A stretch of DNA of 64,000 bases from Paramacrobiotus metropolitanus (lineage: Eukaryota > Tardigrada > Eutardigrada > Parachela > Macrobiotidae), in the NCBI RefSeq assembly GCF_019649055.1, contig NW_026570301.1, positions 124,001 through 188,000 on the forward strand, written 5' to 3'. The notes beneath the pieces are model-generated. The model was not told where the DNA came from. It saw only the letters and a program-made list of their open reading frames with translations, and ran no database searches. The translations under genes were made by a program, and so were the position numbers. This document shows, piece by piece, positions 1 to 13,576 of this stretch (within the stretch, counting starts at the first letter, position 1; each line of letters begins with the position of its first letter).

Positions 1-1083
1 TTCTTAGATAGTTAGTGTATTTATTAAACTGTTATTAATAGATTGATAGTTAACTACAGTACTGATTTGAACCAGAATGCGCATTATTGAGCAGTACAGT
101 ACTCATGCAACCATAAAGCCCATACTAACTATTACAAAAACTTGGTCAGTACTTTTACTGACAATAATGGTTTCTTTGATATCGCATGCTTCTTTAACAG
201 TTGCTTGGAGACAGTTTGTGCTTAGTCAATTTTCGTCGCGATGAGTTAACAAACTGTGAGTTAGTAAAAGGATGAGTATGAGTTGCTGTATGTTTATGCA
301 ACAACAGCAACAACACCAACAAACCGTGAGTTAGTAAAAGGGTTGTAAGACAACGATGAGTACTACGGGTAGCAGTACTACTGTAAAACAAATGTGGTGC
401 TAAATAACTGCTAATGCCATACTTGCACTGCGTATTATACACAAATTAATACTGGGCCAAGGTGCATACTGTATAATTTGCAGCAGCGCCTTGTAAGTCA
501 ACTTGAAAGCCGTCGGAATTACCTCGTAAATCGACCGATTCATGGTGTGAACGATGGCGAAAGCACTTTACAGTAAGTACTTACGCACTACAGATATTGC
601 AGTATTTATTTCAAAATAAAATAATACAGTACTACCAATACATTTTCAAGGTGATCTTCCCGAACACCGCCGAACATCCCGAAACAGGCGAACAGTATAT
701 GGGGCATTTGCACAAGTACTGCCCTGCTACAAAGTACTGCAGTACTTTATAATCTTCCAGTACCACCACACTACAACTAAAACATATTCTTTCCAAAAAA
801 ATTAAGGTAGAAAGTAGTTCTATACCTGAAAAATGTGTAAGCGAGGTACAATCAGCTCGAGAAAAGTCTACCTTAATTACAGTATTTCTATTTGGTTTCA
901 TTGTTTGTTTTTTTATCAAAGATTAACTCTGCTAATGAATCGCACATTTATTCAGTACTAACTCGAATCCGATTGTTTATGGTAAACATTAAAAGCTAGT
1001 ACTTAGCTGCAAAGTATTATAGTATTTTCAAAGCGTAGCAGCACTTTGCTTTATTCGGCACAGCAGTACTTTCAGGTGTCTCA
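1..1083. other. Non-coding flank left of the satellite
   Basis: No supportable gene. The stretch is AT-rich. A 24-bp direct repeat, beginning AACAAAC and ending GTTAGTAAAAGG, occurs near 249-272 and 318-341 on either side of a CAA-rich patch. The short motif AGTACT recurs throughout and is also the commonest word of the adjoining satellite, so this flank may be decayed satellite. Confidence 0.5.
640..790 (+). repeat. Isolated degenerate satellite monomer
   Basis: This stretch carries the satellite's landmarks in the same order as the main array. A CTTCCCGAACA block is followed by an AAACAGGCGA block and then the palindrome AAAGTACTGCAGTACTTT. It is diverged and separated from the array by about 300 bp. 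It is probably a decayed outlying unit. Confidence 0.6.
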
Positions 1084-4000
1084 ATCACTTTGGTGCATCA
1101 TTACTATGGCAGTATTATAGCACTATCAAAGTACTGTTCTACTTTCAAAGTACTGCAGTACTTTCCAGGTGTCTCAGTGCTCAATCGCCTGTTTCGGCCT
1201 GTTCGGGGATGTTCGGGAAGGTCACTTCGGTGCATCAGTACGGTGAAAGTATTACCCCTACGTCCAACTTTCAAAGCACTGTGATACTTCCAAAGTACTG
1301 ATGCACCAAAGTGACCTTCCCGAACATCCCCGAACAGGCCGAAACAGGCGATTAAGCACTGAGACACCTGGAAAGTACTGCAGTACTTTGAAAGTAGGAC
1401 AGCGCTTTGAAAGTACTGTAATACTTCCAAAATACTGATGCACCAAAGTGACCTTCCCGAACATCTCCGAACAGGCCGAAACAGGCGATTGAGCACTGAG
1501 ACAACTGGAAAGTACTGCAGTACTTTAAAAGTAGGACAGTGCTTTGAAAGTACTGTAATACTTTCAAAGTACTGATGCACCAAAGCGACCTTCAGGAACA
1601 TCCCCGAACAGGCCGAAACAGGCGATTGAGCACTGAGACACCTGGAAGGTACTGCAGTACTTCAAAAGTAGGACAGTGCTTTGAAAGTACTGTAATACTT
1701 CCAAAGTACTGATGCACCAAAGCGACCTTCAGGAACATCCCCGAACAGGCCGAAACAGGCGATTAAGCACTGAGACACCTGGAAAGTACTGCAGTACTTT
1801 GAAAGTAGGACAGCGCTTTGAAAGTACTGTAATACTTCCAAAATACTGATGCACCAAAGTGACCTTCCCGAACATCCCCGAGCAGGACGAAACAGGCGAT
1901 TGAGCACTGAGACACCTGGAAAGTACTGCAGTACTTTGAAAGTAGGACAGTACTTTGAAAGTACTGTAATACTTCCAAAATACTGATGCACCAAAGTGAC
2001 CTTCCCGAACATCTCCGAACAGGCCGAAACAGGCGATTGAGCACTGAGACACCTGGAAAGTACTGCAGTACTTTAAAAGTAGGACAGTGCTTTGAAAGTA
2101 CTGTAATACTTCCAAAATACTGATGCACCAAAGTGACCTTCCCGAACATCTCCGAACAGGCCGAAACAGGCGATTGAGCACTGAGACACCTGGAAAGTAC
2201 TGCAGTACTTTAAAAGTAGGACAGTGCTTTGAAAGTACTGTAATACTTCCAAAATACTGATGCACCAAAGTGACCTTCCCGAACATCTCCGAACAGGCCG
2301 AAACAGGCGATTGAGCACTGAGACACCTGGAAAGTACTGCAGTACTTTAAAAGTAGGACAGTGCTTTGAAAGTACTGTAATACTTCCAAAATACTGATGC
2401 ACCAAAGTGACCTTCCCGAACATCTCCGAACAGGCCGAAACAGGCGATTGAGCACTGAGACAACTGGAAAGTACTGCAGTACTTTAAAAGTAGGACAGTG
2501 CTTTGAAAGTACTGTAATACTTCCAAAATACTGATGCACCAAAGTGACCTTCCCGAACATCTCCGAACAGGCCGAAACAGGCGATTGAGCACTGAGACAC
2601 CTGGAAGGTACTGCAGTACTTTAAAAGTAGGACAGCGCTTTGAAAGTACTGTGATACTTCCAAAGTACTGATGCACCAAAGTGACCTTCCCGAACATCTC
2701 CGAACAGGTCGAAACAGGCGATTGAGCACTGAGACACCTGGAAAGTACTGCAGTACTTTAAAAGTAGGACAGTGCTTTGAAAGTACTGTAATACTTCCAA
2801 AATACTGATGCACCAAAGTGACCTTCCCGTACATCTCCGAACAGGCCAAAACAGGCGATTGAGCACTGAGACACCTGGAAAGTACTGCAGTACTTTAAAA
2901 GTAGGACAGTGCTTTGAAAGTACTGTAATACTTCCAAAATACTGATGCACCAAAGTGACCTTCCCGAACATCTCCGAACAGGCCGAAACAGGCGATTGAG
3001 CACTGAGACAACTGGAAAGTACTGCAGTACTTTAAAAGTAGGACAGTGCTTTGAAAGTACTGTAATACTTCCAAAGTACTGATTCACCAAAGTGACCTTC
3101 CCGAACATCCTCGAACAGGCCGAAACAGGCGAATAAGCACTGAGACACCTGGAAAGTACTGCAGTACTTTGAAAGTACTGTAACACTTCCTAGGTACTGA
3201 TGCACCAAAGTGACCTTCCCGAACATCCCCGAACAGGCCGAAACAGGCGATTGAGCACTGAGACATCTGGAAAGTACTGCAGTACTTTAAAAGTAGGACA
3301 GTACTTTGAAAGTACTGTAATACTTCCAAAATACTGATGCACCAAAGTCACCTTCCCGAACATCTCCGAACAGGCCGAAACAGGCGATTGAGCACTGAGA
3401 CACCTGGAAAGTACTGCAGTACTTTGAAAGTAGGACAGTACTTTGAAAGTACTGTAACACTTCCTAGGTACTGATGCACCAAAGTGACCTTCCCGAACAT
3501 CCCCGAACAGGCCGAAACAGGCGATTGAGCACTGAGACACCTGGGAAGTACTGCAGTACTTTAAAATTAGGACAGTGCTTTGAAAGTACTGTAATACTTC
3601 CAAAGTACTGATGCACCAAAGTGACCTTCCCGAACATCTCCGAACAGGCCGAAACAGGCGGAAACTGGAAAGTACTGCAGTACTTTAAAAGTAGGACAGT
3701 GCTTTGAAAGTGCTTACTGTAATACTTCCAAAGTACTGATGCACCAAAGTGACCTTCCCGAACACCCCCGAATAGGCCGAAACAGGCGATTGAGCACTGA
3801 GACACCTGGAAAGTACTGCAGTACTTTAAAAGTAGGACAGTGCTTTGAAAGTACTGTAATACTTCCAAAGTACTGATGCAACAAAGTGACCTTCCCGAAC
3901 ATCCCCGAACAGGCCGAAACAGGCGATTGAGCACTGAGACACCTGGAAAGTACTGCAGTACTTTAAAAGTAGAACAGTGCTTTGAAAATACTGTAATACT

Positions 4001-4258
4001 TCCAAAGTACTGATGCACCAAACTAACCTTCCCGAACATCCCCGAACAAGCCGAAACGGGCGATTAAGCACTAAGACACCTGGAAAGTACTGCAGTACTT
4101 TGAAAGTAGGACAGTACTTTGAAAGTACTGTAATACTTCCAAAGTAGTGATGCACCAATGTGACCTTGCCGAACATCCCCGAACAGGCCGAAACATGCGA
4201 TTGAGCACTGAGACACCTGGAAAGTACTGCAGTACTTTAAATGTAATGTAAAGCAGTA
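1084..4258 (+). repeat. 137-bp satellite array
   Basis: Roughly 22 head-to-tail units. Equivalent positions recur at 2073, 2210, 2347, 2484, 2621 and 2758, which gives a period of exactly 137 bp. Each unit contains the 18-bp palindrome AAAGTACTGCAGTACTTT, several further AGTACT words, and a GAACA/CCGAACAGGCCGAAACAGG block. Some units are variant or shortened (around 3170-3230 and 3660-3720). The first unit, about 1084-1235, is inverted relative to the rest, making a head-to-head junction near 1236-1290. Long open frames cross the array on the minus strand only because the unit lacks stops. No gene is supported. Confidence 0.95.
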
Positions 4259-6063
4259 CTTTGAAATGGTTTGTAATTTTTTTAAAGTACTGGTGTACGA
4301 GAGTTACCTTACCGAATAAACCGATACAGAAAAAACCGATACAGACGATGCAATTAAAGATTGTTCAGTCTTATGAATTTAATAACAGTGACAATACTTC
4401 TTATTGCACCATGGTGCTATATAGTGCAATAAACATGCAACGACGACGACGACATTAGTAACGCAGTACATCATGGCAAGTTGGAAATTTCCGCAATAAT
4501 TCCGCTGTTGCTCTTTCGTAGCTCGGCATATCTCCAGGCTGACATTTCCATGCCACGCCGCAACGGAATTAATGAGGTTGCATAATAGGCAATGATTTAT
4601 TATTTTTGTTGTTTAGAGTGCCCGGTTGTCCCGAACGCCTGTCATGCGTTCCAGAGCAGTCTGACGTGAATGCAATCTCTAATTATTGTGGAGCCGCGCG
4701 GAAGCCTCAGCGGTGACAGTTTCTTTCTCATCACAACCTTTCGGATTCCTTAACATATCGTATGGAATATAGGAACCCATAGTTGGGAGGCTAGAAGTAA
4801 AAGAGAGAACAAAACAGACGAAAACGCGTGTCTGTTACCGTGCCAACCGCTCTTTCCTGTTTGCGACAATGATGACGTTGGCGACCGCTGCGCAGATCGT
4901 TCCCAGTCTTTGCAGCTATAGTTAGCTTTTGACATCACACATATAAAGCCCTGGATTGGTAGCCGGTACATCAGAATTGCTTTAGTGCTATTATTCGCCA
5001 ACGATAAAACATGGTAACACTTACAACCGAATTGAATACCTGTACCGGATCATTTCCCTTAATTTGCCGGGAATCGTCATAACTGCCAACTATCCAGCGA
5101 ATTTATTGAAATTAAATGGTAGAACTCACAGTGCCGTAAAAATAATGAAAAATAGAATCGATTCTTTTTGTTACACTGTTTATTTATAACGGTGTTCGGC
5201 TATTTGTAACCCCGACTGGACTGTAGTACCGTACTTTGCTGGCAAGATGCCTGCAAGATGTTATGTGCCAATTTATATCGTTGAAGTCGGGCATTTATAG
5301 ATAAATAAAACTTATAAAAAGCACTATATAGGATGCTATACCTGGGTCACCCAGAGAATCGTTTGGTTGCCGTCTAAATAGAATTATTACTTTCTAATTT
5401 TACAGCCCCGCACTGGGTTCAGTTATTCGCAGTTTGCTTGCAGTAGCCTTTCACGCCGATATCGCTAACGCAGTCACACTCTATCTTTGGTGAAGTGGAA
5501 GTTGTAAGATGTGCAGTCGCTTACATAAGCGTGCCTGCCGGGAAGTCACCCTTATCGCGGCAAAGAAGAGATGTACGTTGCCGCTAATGCAAACGCTACT
5601 CGTATACATCAATTACTTCGATTACATTAACAATAGACAATAACGCCTTCCGTACTCTGCTTTTTTTATATCGAATGATTCGAATCCATAATGCATTGCG
5701 AATTTGCGGTCATCCAGCCTCATGCCTTATAGGCATGTTTGCGGTATTCGAATACGAAGTCGATGTCATAAAGTCTGTTCGTTGGTATAAGGTAATTTGA
5801 AGATAGTTAACGTTTCCTATTTGATTAGAGTACAAGAAGATGAACGCAAAATCTATGATTATTGCCGAACGTTTCTAAACAAAATCAGTACTTTAGACTT
5901 TTAAGAAAAGCTAACTGATCGTTCAGAATAGCAATCTCGAAAAGGCCGTCACACCGATAATGCTACTACACCGAGGAGTTGTGCTGTTACAATACGCATG
6001 GCAATTCATCTGTAAGCCGGGCATGCCTCATCTATTGAAAATAATTGACGATGTGTACGAGTT
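4259..6063. other. Intergenic, no gene seen
   Basis: Short ORFs here show no family resemblance, no transmembrane pattern and no convincing splice structure. No tandem repeat or terminal inverted repeat was recognised. Confidence 0.5.
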
Positions 6064-7093
6064 TCAAATGTTTCGCCACTTAATGATTCTTTTCAGACTG
6101 TCCCGCAGATTTTCGAATCCAGTAATGAAGAAAACAGGGTCGAGTAGCGACTTGATAAGATACGTGATGGACGTGATTTGGAACCACATGGCTGATGGTC
6201 GGAATTGTATCCACAATCCACGGCTGGGCCGACACAAGCGACAGAAACGGCGCGTAGAATACCGATGTGCTAACAGTCATCATGGACAGCATGAAGATGG
6301 CTTTGCATGATTCGTTCCGCTCTCTCATGAGGCGCGCCGCAGATGACCCCTCACTCGTTTCCACTGGTCCACTATTATCAGTCCTTACAACGGCGTTAAC
6401 GTCCATGCGCTTCGGCATGCTCGTCTTGGCACGCTTGCGCATCCGCCGCCACAATTTCCAAAAAAGCAGCGGATACGCTACCAGTAGGACGACGACAGTC
6501 AGATCGATCATGATTAGCTCGAACACGACGGTAGTCACCGGTTGGACATGCTGGAACAGCGTGCAGTGGTACGGCGCCGGTGTACGGTACCAGACGGCAT
6601 CCAGGATGAAAATCGGCAGGCCCACCAGGTGTGTAGTCACCCATACAGTGCTGCACGTGGCCACGGCGATACGGTAACTATGGATGGTCCGGTAGGAGAA
6701 GGGATGGAAGACCGCCCAGATGCGAATAACGGTCACCAGCGTCTGCGACCATAATTGGCAGGAGCTTAACGGGAGTATCATGTAATGATACACGGCACAC
6801 GCGTGCCAGCCCGGGTACCAGTTAGGCAGTGCGGTGAAGATGATGGCCAAAGACATACTGAAGGCGGCGAAGAGGAGATTGACGCCCAACAGATTCATTA
6901 CGTAGACAGAGAAAGCTGTGCGCAGTTCACGGTTGAGTACCTACATTATCAGGACTGAGCCATTGGCTATGATGGCCAAGATGCAGATGCAGGGTTTGAC
7001 AATCGCTGACCAGTTCAAGACCGTATTGGGCAGGTCGGTCGCATACCAAGAATTATCATGGCCGGGGGCTGAAAATGTGGAGTTATTCTGCAT
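6064..7093 (-). pseudogene. Rhodopsin-family GPCR, single exon, disrupted
   Basis: Read on the minus strand from ATG at 7093. The N-terminus is short and has an NNST glycosylation site. TM1 follows, with ANGSV matching the GN motif. Then comes an in-frame TAG at 6941-6943, in the first intracellular loop. The frame continues through TM2, TM3 (ending IRI where DRY is usual, then HPF), TM4, TM5, a basic third loop and TM6. TM7 and helix 8 are clear (LLDPVFF, then FENLRDSLKR) but lie in a frame shifted by one, from about 6190 to the stop at 6064. With two lesions in an otherwise complete receptor of about 340 residues, this is a young pseudogene or carries sequence errors. The features are generic for peptide-type class A receptors, and the ligand is unknown. 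Confidence 0.8.
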
Positions 7094-7496
7094 GTCTTCG
7101 TAATGTTACAAACCTGCTGCCGTGTATGCGTGATGGAGCACTTTAGACTGAAATGAATTGGGTTTAGTACATAGTATTACATTCCGTCAAAAACATGCTT
7201 ATGGAAATCCAAACGCACTTCCGAGAAACGATTCACCCAGTGTTCAGAAAACAGAGATATTAAAAATACAAGGAATGTATACTGTTCGAGGAATCTGCCG
7301 TCAACGGCAGTGCTCGACTTCTGCCAGTTTAATTATGTAGACCCCGGCGGCTGTGGATGCTTTCTCCTGGTTGGAGGACCTGCAACCAGGAAAAAGCATC
7401 CAATGGAGGTTGGATATCTGCACATTGGTCTGCTTCCTGTATTCATACAGACGGTGAGCGTCAAAGATTATACAGTACCCTCACATGTTATTATTA

Positions 7497-7638
7497 CTGT
7501 AGCCGCCCGCACAAGTTGCCCCACAGAGTGAGGTATACGGATGTTTGGCCTCACATTGCTCGCTGTTCAGCGCAGTGTGTGCAGGGAGAAAGCAGCGGCC
7601 GGATCTGCCAATGGAGCAACTTGTGCGGGCGGCTACAG
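7497..7638. mobile_element. Mariner-type MITE, 142 bp
   Basis: Perfect 23-bp terminal inverted repeats begin CTGTAGCCGCCCGCAC. They lie at 7497-7519 and 7616-7638. A TA dinucleotide flanks each end, as expected for a Tc1/mariner target duplication. There is no coding capacity. Confidence 0.7.
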
Positions 7639-7640
7639 TA

Positions 7641-10600
7641 TTTGATTTAGTTACCATGAGGTTAAAACCCAACCGTTGCGCAGCCGCACATCTTTGCTTT
7701 GTAATCAACGGAAATAGGTCTAGGTCGCAGTATGCAGATCTGCTGCTCAGCTCGTCATTAATTCATAAAACCGTTTGTTGATCGCAGTCTCTACGTCTTT
7801 GAATAAGCAATACTCGTATGCAAGAGCTCTTCCGGCTCTACACCCTACGAGGGCAATAAAATGATAACTGCAAGTATCATTTCGCAAGCAACACATTTGT
7901 GTCTATGGTCAGCTGCTCAAGCAATTGGTCGAAATCATTTTAAAAATTGTTTCCTGCGATACAGTTAAACTAAAATGATTGTATTATTCTTTAAAAATTA
8001 GAAAAACCATTAGACGTGCTAGAATCTTCCAGAACACTCTGATGAGCTGCGGACACAGTACTAAAACATCCACAGAAAAACTGAACGTGCCGTAGATCAT
8101 ATCCTCGATATCTATCACCAAAAAACTTGCAGACGCTTGCATCAAAGTCTTAAAACTGAACGGTGTTATGCAATTTGTCTCAGCAAGTTATCAGTGGCGC
8201 CCACCTTGACAAAAATTGTGCTACGATGTTTCCTTTGCCTTTTGTTGTTTAAACGTAATGAATGTCCTGACGGCTAGTCATAACTATCTAGTCATAGAGA
8301 TTACCGATAGTCATAACCAGCAAGACATTACAGAACACAGAACTTGCTTGATCACGGTGTGCGCTGTACTGTTTGTGAGTACGGCAATCACTGTCGTGCT
8401 TCAGCGCCCCTTATTTACGTATTTTCTGTGACTATTAAAGACATATGAAAACAATTTAGAGAGGTCATATTTACCGACACAATATCGTTTGTTAAAAGCA
8501 CAACACATGGAGAAAATCCGTAAAATTATGTTTCAGGAAGTAGACGTGCGCGAACGGCACCATATCGACAGCATCTTTTCAAATCAAAATACCATAAATT
8601 TTATGTAAGCCCTCTGTAAACTCTGTTACAGTGGATTAACGAATTTGCGGCACCCACCGTTCACCCCCTCCCCCCGTAATGAACTCCCTGCACCATTCAA
8701 GCTGAAAAACAAGGGCACCTCCGAAAATGCCCCACAGGGTATGGTAAATAAATGTCCAGCGCAGTAAACCTAATACCGTCGTTAGACCGTAAATTGCTTT
8801 ATGATTTAATCTTAATTTAAATCACTTTCAATTTAATCATACAGCGGATTAGTGACCGCAGACCTCTAACACACATTTACCATGGCTGCATGTTTGAGTA
8901 CAATCCATGATGATTGATAAAGAAGAGAAAATAAGTCAGTTATTAACGTGACCATTGTCCCATGCAGACTAAACTGAACAATAACTCGCAGAGACACGGT
9001 AAAACATGTACCGATATCTTTCCGAGTCCAGGTGGACTGTCCTCTAGTCAGTGCTTTTTCCTGTCTTTACCGGATGCGTTATTCATAAAATTTTGTTAAA
9101 GTTCTAAATATCATGGCGTAAATTAAGATCTTTATTTGCATTTCGCTGCAGGTTTTCCTTGCATTTAATTTTATGAATTTCGCTTGAAAACGAATTGCGC
9201 TTGAATTTTAAGAATTTCTGTTTGAAAACTGATACCGTAACTTTTATGCAGAAAGTTTGACTGGCTGTTCCGCGGGCTTTTTCTTTAGTGGGTGATTGAA
9301 TATTGTGTAATAATAATGGATGGTTTATTCACCACGGTAAATAACATTGTCATTAAACAAATCAAATAAAATTTGATTCAGTTCGCGCGAGCGGCAGGAA
9401 AGCACAATTGTCTAAATCAGTTTTGAGTTGCCTTTCCGAATCCACTTTCAAGCGTCGCAATAAATAAAAAGGCTGAAGCCTTCATGCATTCTTAATTAGA
9501 TCTAGGTACTGGTATATGCCTATGCACTTTTATTAACACTTTCATGCCCATGAACCTTACCAATAATTATTATGAGCGCAATTCAGCTTTTTGAGTATGA
9601 TTACTATTAGCCGAGCACTGCCACACAGCCAACTGCAGATTAGGTAAAACTAATCGAATAAACTACAATTGTATTTTGTCCGTGCCTTCATGCAGGGGCC
9701 GCTCACAAAATACCATTATTGTTTAGTGAAACGATTGTTTAGTGTGTGTTGCGTTGTTGCTTGTCATGCATCCCGCATATTTGCATTGTAATCGTCCTTT
9801 CCCCATATATTTATTATAATCCCTATACTAGTATACCCTATAATTCCTTCTTTAAAATTACCGAAAAAATTCAGGTGCAAAGTAGTGGAGAGCAAGCGGT
9901 CTTTTACCTTATTGATGCTTCCGTTGCGCGAGTTTTGTTTACAAAACTTTTAAAAATAGGTTATGCGTGCCTTTTCCCCTAATTTTTAATAGGGGTTTTT
10001 TGCCGCATAACAAGCAAACGGAAGTCAGTAAAGGTTGATATATTATACTTAACTTTATTCGTACCGCATGTTGCAAAATACACACAATACCGCACACGCA
10101 AAATACAGTACATGAACAGTGAACACATAGTGCATACAATGAATTCAATCACACTGTTTGCTGCCACGCGTTCCAAGTCCACTGGGCGAAGTCTGCTAAT
10201 TTTAAGTTGAGATTTAACTCCTACAGTATCTGTACGAGTACGACTGTAAGTTGGACTAACAGACAGAGAACGATGCATGCACGATCGCTTCACGTGCACA
10301 GTATGTGACAGAACTTCTTATTGGTGGGAGCATATGTGATGCTGAGAATCGGCAGCAGTTAATATTATGTGATGCTGAGAATCGGCTGTTACCCTGGTAT
10401 TTCTATTAAATGTGACGACAGACTAGTAAAACCACTCGTCTCAGTTGTGCTTATGGCATAGCTTTGTACAACATATATATACCTACACACTGAACGCGGT
10501 ATACCTCAAAACGAATTTCTTAATCTGTCATTCATTTCTGGTCTGCGACTTTTTTAAATTTCAAACTACGCATGTAAATATCCTTTACATGAATAATTCA

Positions 10601-11540
10601 TAACTTTTATTTTATTCCACACGGCATGGTTACTCGCAGTTTCTCCAAGGAGTACGAGGCTGAGGCAAGTTGGCTGGACAGACAGCAGCAGCGATTCCTA
10701 GTACGAATAACCGTGACTGTGCAACGTTGCTAGCCACCAGTGGGTGGCAGCATGCACGAACCTGTATTAAAAATTGAACACGAAACGATGTATCACTTTG
10801 TATCTTCCGGTTTTATTTTCTTAATCTGCGTTCTGTCCATTGTAATACTAACAGCTTTTAATCGCTAATTTGTGAATTTTGAATTATCTATATAATAAAT
10901 CGTCTTCTGTAGCCACTCAGACTGTATATTTAAAGGAAGTCGTTTGTTGTACTGTTAAGTGTTAAGTATGCACCCACTACGCCGCATAGAAAATTCGGAA
11001 TTTTTTATGCTAGCACTGAACTGCCGAACTGTGGTGGTTGACCGATCTTGCGCATTACCAGTCACAACTATTCGTGTTATCAACCGCAGCTGCCGTCAAC
11101 TTGCCTCCTTTTCGATTTGTCTTATCAAGATTTTACTTTTTTTTTAAACGTGGTAATTTTAAAGATAAGTGTGCCTTTACAGGGCGAACTGTATTATTGA
11201 CTAATCACGTAATTTAGGCGCTAAAAGCTTAGTGGCACATGTGCACTGTTTAGTGACTGGTGAGCTATCATGCTGCTCACCGTTAAAAATTAAAAACATT
11301 TAAGAATCGAACGATTTTAGCGAAACAACTGAAAAAATTAATATTTTTCGTTAAATTTCTTACAGTTTCTGAGCTAAAGCCTTTATTATACCGTACTATT
11401 TAATTTATTACAGTAAAAAATGAGCCACGTAATTTATTCTAATGAAATTTAATATCTTTGCGCGAAATATAAGTGTGGAGCTCGCCGTATTCAATAATAC
11501 ACACATATTTTCCTGAGTACATGAAATTACGAATACATCG
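7641..11540. other. Intergenic, no gene seen
   Basis: Nothing gene-like is supported. One small direct repeat is visible: 21 bp, containing GTGATGCTGAGAATCGGC, at 10333-10353 and 10366-10386. The rest is AT-rich unique sequence. Confidence 0.5.
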
Positions 11541-11790
11541 AGTCAGTAATCAGTTATAATAACAGCTTATATTATATTACTGTGTTATATTTATTATAAC
11601 TTAATAACACATATAAATGATTACAGTCAGTAATCAGTTATAATAACAGCGCATATTATATTACTGTGTTATATTTATTATAACTTAATAACACATATAA
11701 ATGATTACAGTCAGTAATCAGTTATAATAACAGCGCATATTATATTACTGTGTTATATTTATTATAACTTAATAACACATAATGTTACTA
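11541..11790 (+). repeat. 84-bp tandem repeat, three units
   Basis: The block beginning AGTCAGTAATCAGTTATAAT starts at 11541, 11625 and 11709, a period of 84 bp. Units are nearly identical (cagctta versus cagcgca near the start). Each holds an imperfect inverted repeat, GTTATAATAA facing TTATTATAAC. Confidence 0.9.
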
Positions 11791-12178
11791 AAATCTTCGT
11801 AAATTGTAAATATAGTGTTACTGAATATTATGATGTTATCATGTCCTTAATTCCTGCCCTCAAGGTGACGAATTTTACTACCTAAAAGCTCCCTGGTTTA
11901 GCGAGAAAGTTGGCACCTCGCATAATTTTTGACCGGGCAACTTGCTGTACACAGTGCACACTACACACAAGCGGTACGATGCGTATCAAAGCGGAAAAGT
12001 GACACTCGATGCAAGCCATTTTACACTTGAACCGGTTTGGCGAGTACAACAGTTACACAACCGATTCCAAGAACAGAGAGAGTACCGCGAACGTACTCGT
12101 ACTAGTATTTAACCAGACATAATACAAGACAATCCTAGACAAGCCAAGAAACAGACATAAAACACACAGACAAGCGGT

Positions 12179-12492
<314 letters not shown>

Positions 12493-13576
12493 CTCGCTTG
12501 TGTTTTAGTTTCTCACGATTTACGTAAACAGTGCGAAAAATTTTGTTGCTACTGACGCGAATAAAAAGACAGTACTATTAAAAAAATATATATATATATA
12601 TATAAAATTTCATTTTAATGGTTGGTTTCCTCTGTGTTCAACAACAATGGTTACACACTACGGTTATAAAACGAGGTTTGATGGACCGTCGGTGTTGTTA
12701 CGAGTAACCGAATTACCCAAAAGTCAGTTATGCAACAGCGAACTGTAAACCGATACCGGCGCGATTGTCAAAGTGCACAAACATTTTTAATCACCTGAAA
12801 AGTCACTGGGGATGAGCAAGGGCAAGGGCAAGAACAAAAATAACTTCGGAATATTCAGACAATCTTAGAAGTCTAGAAAATCCACGTTAGAACTGGTCAT
12901 TCGTACAGGTACACATTCACGTGTTTCCGGTTGAACTAGCACCTGTGAGATGTACTTCTTCACTACAGATCTCATTTGCACGGCTACAAACTACTATAAT
13001 TATCATATCGCCAGCAAAGGCTGACAGATGGTATCAAACGGGCGAATAAAAGTTGCTGCGTGTTTTTGATCTGTGGGTTTGCACCGGAATTGCCGGGCAT
13101 TCGTGCGCGATCGAAGGATACCGTACTGTCTGTAGTTGCTAATGGTTTGGTCCAGGTGAGGTACTGTATATTTGGACGTGAAAATCGTAATTAACGATTG
13201 CGATTCAAATGACGGGTGTGGTATTTTGCTGTACTAGCTGCCACAATTAAGTTAACCGGCAACGTCACTGTAGTGTACCTCGGGGCTTCTGAGCAGATGG
13301 GGAGTTTCCAGACAGGGCCAGGCGGGATAGCGCTTCTGGGATATGAAACTGCAGAATGGTATCGATAGCTACTGCTGTAAGGCCTCAGCCTGTCTTCCGT
13401 TAACAAGGAAGGCAGCCTACTTTATTAGCCCGAGGTTTGCATTAAACATGACTTTGGGATTAGGTTGAATCTGCAAATGGCCAACGGATTCCACACCCAC
13501 TTCGCTTACCTACCGCAACCGGGGAGAGCTCACCCGTAGTCGCTCAGTCGAAAAACGGCACCCAGTCGATCCTCAG

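Noticed and set aside
1104-4176. Many overlapping 60-190 codon ORFs on the minus strand
   Set aside because: They are translations of the 137-bp satellite. The period is not a multiple of three and the same peptide recurs in shifting frames.
5960-6754. Plus-strand ORFs opposite the GPCR
   Set aside because: Antisense shadows of the minus-strand receptor frame.
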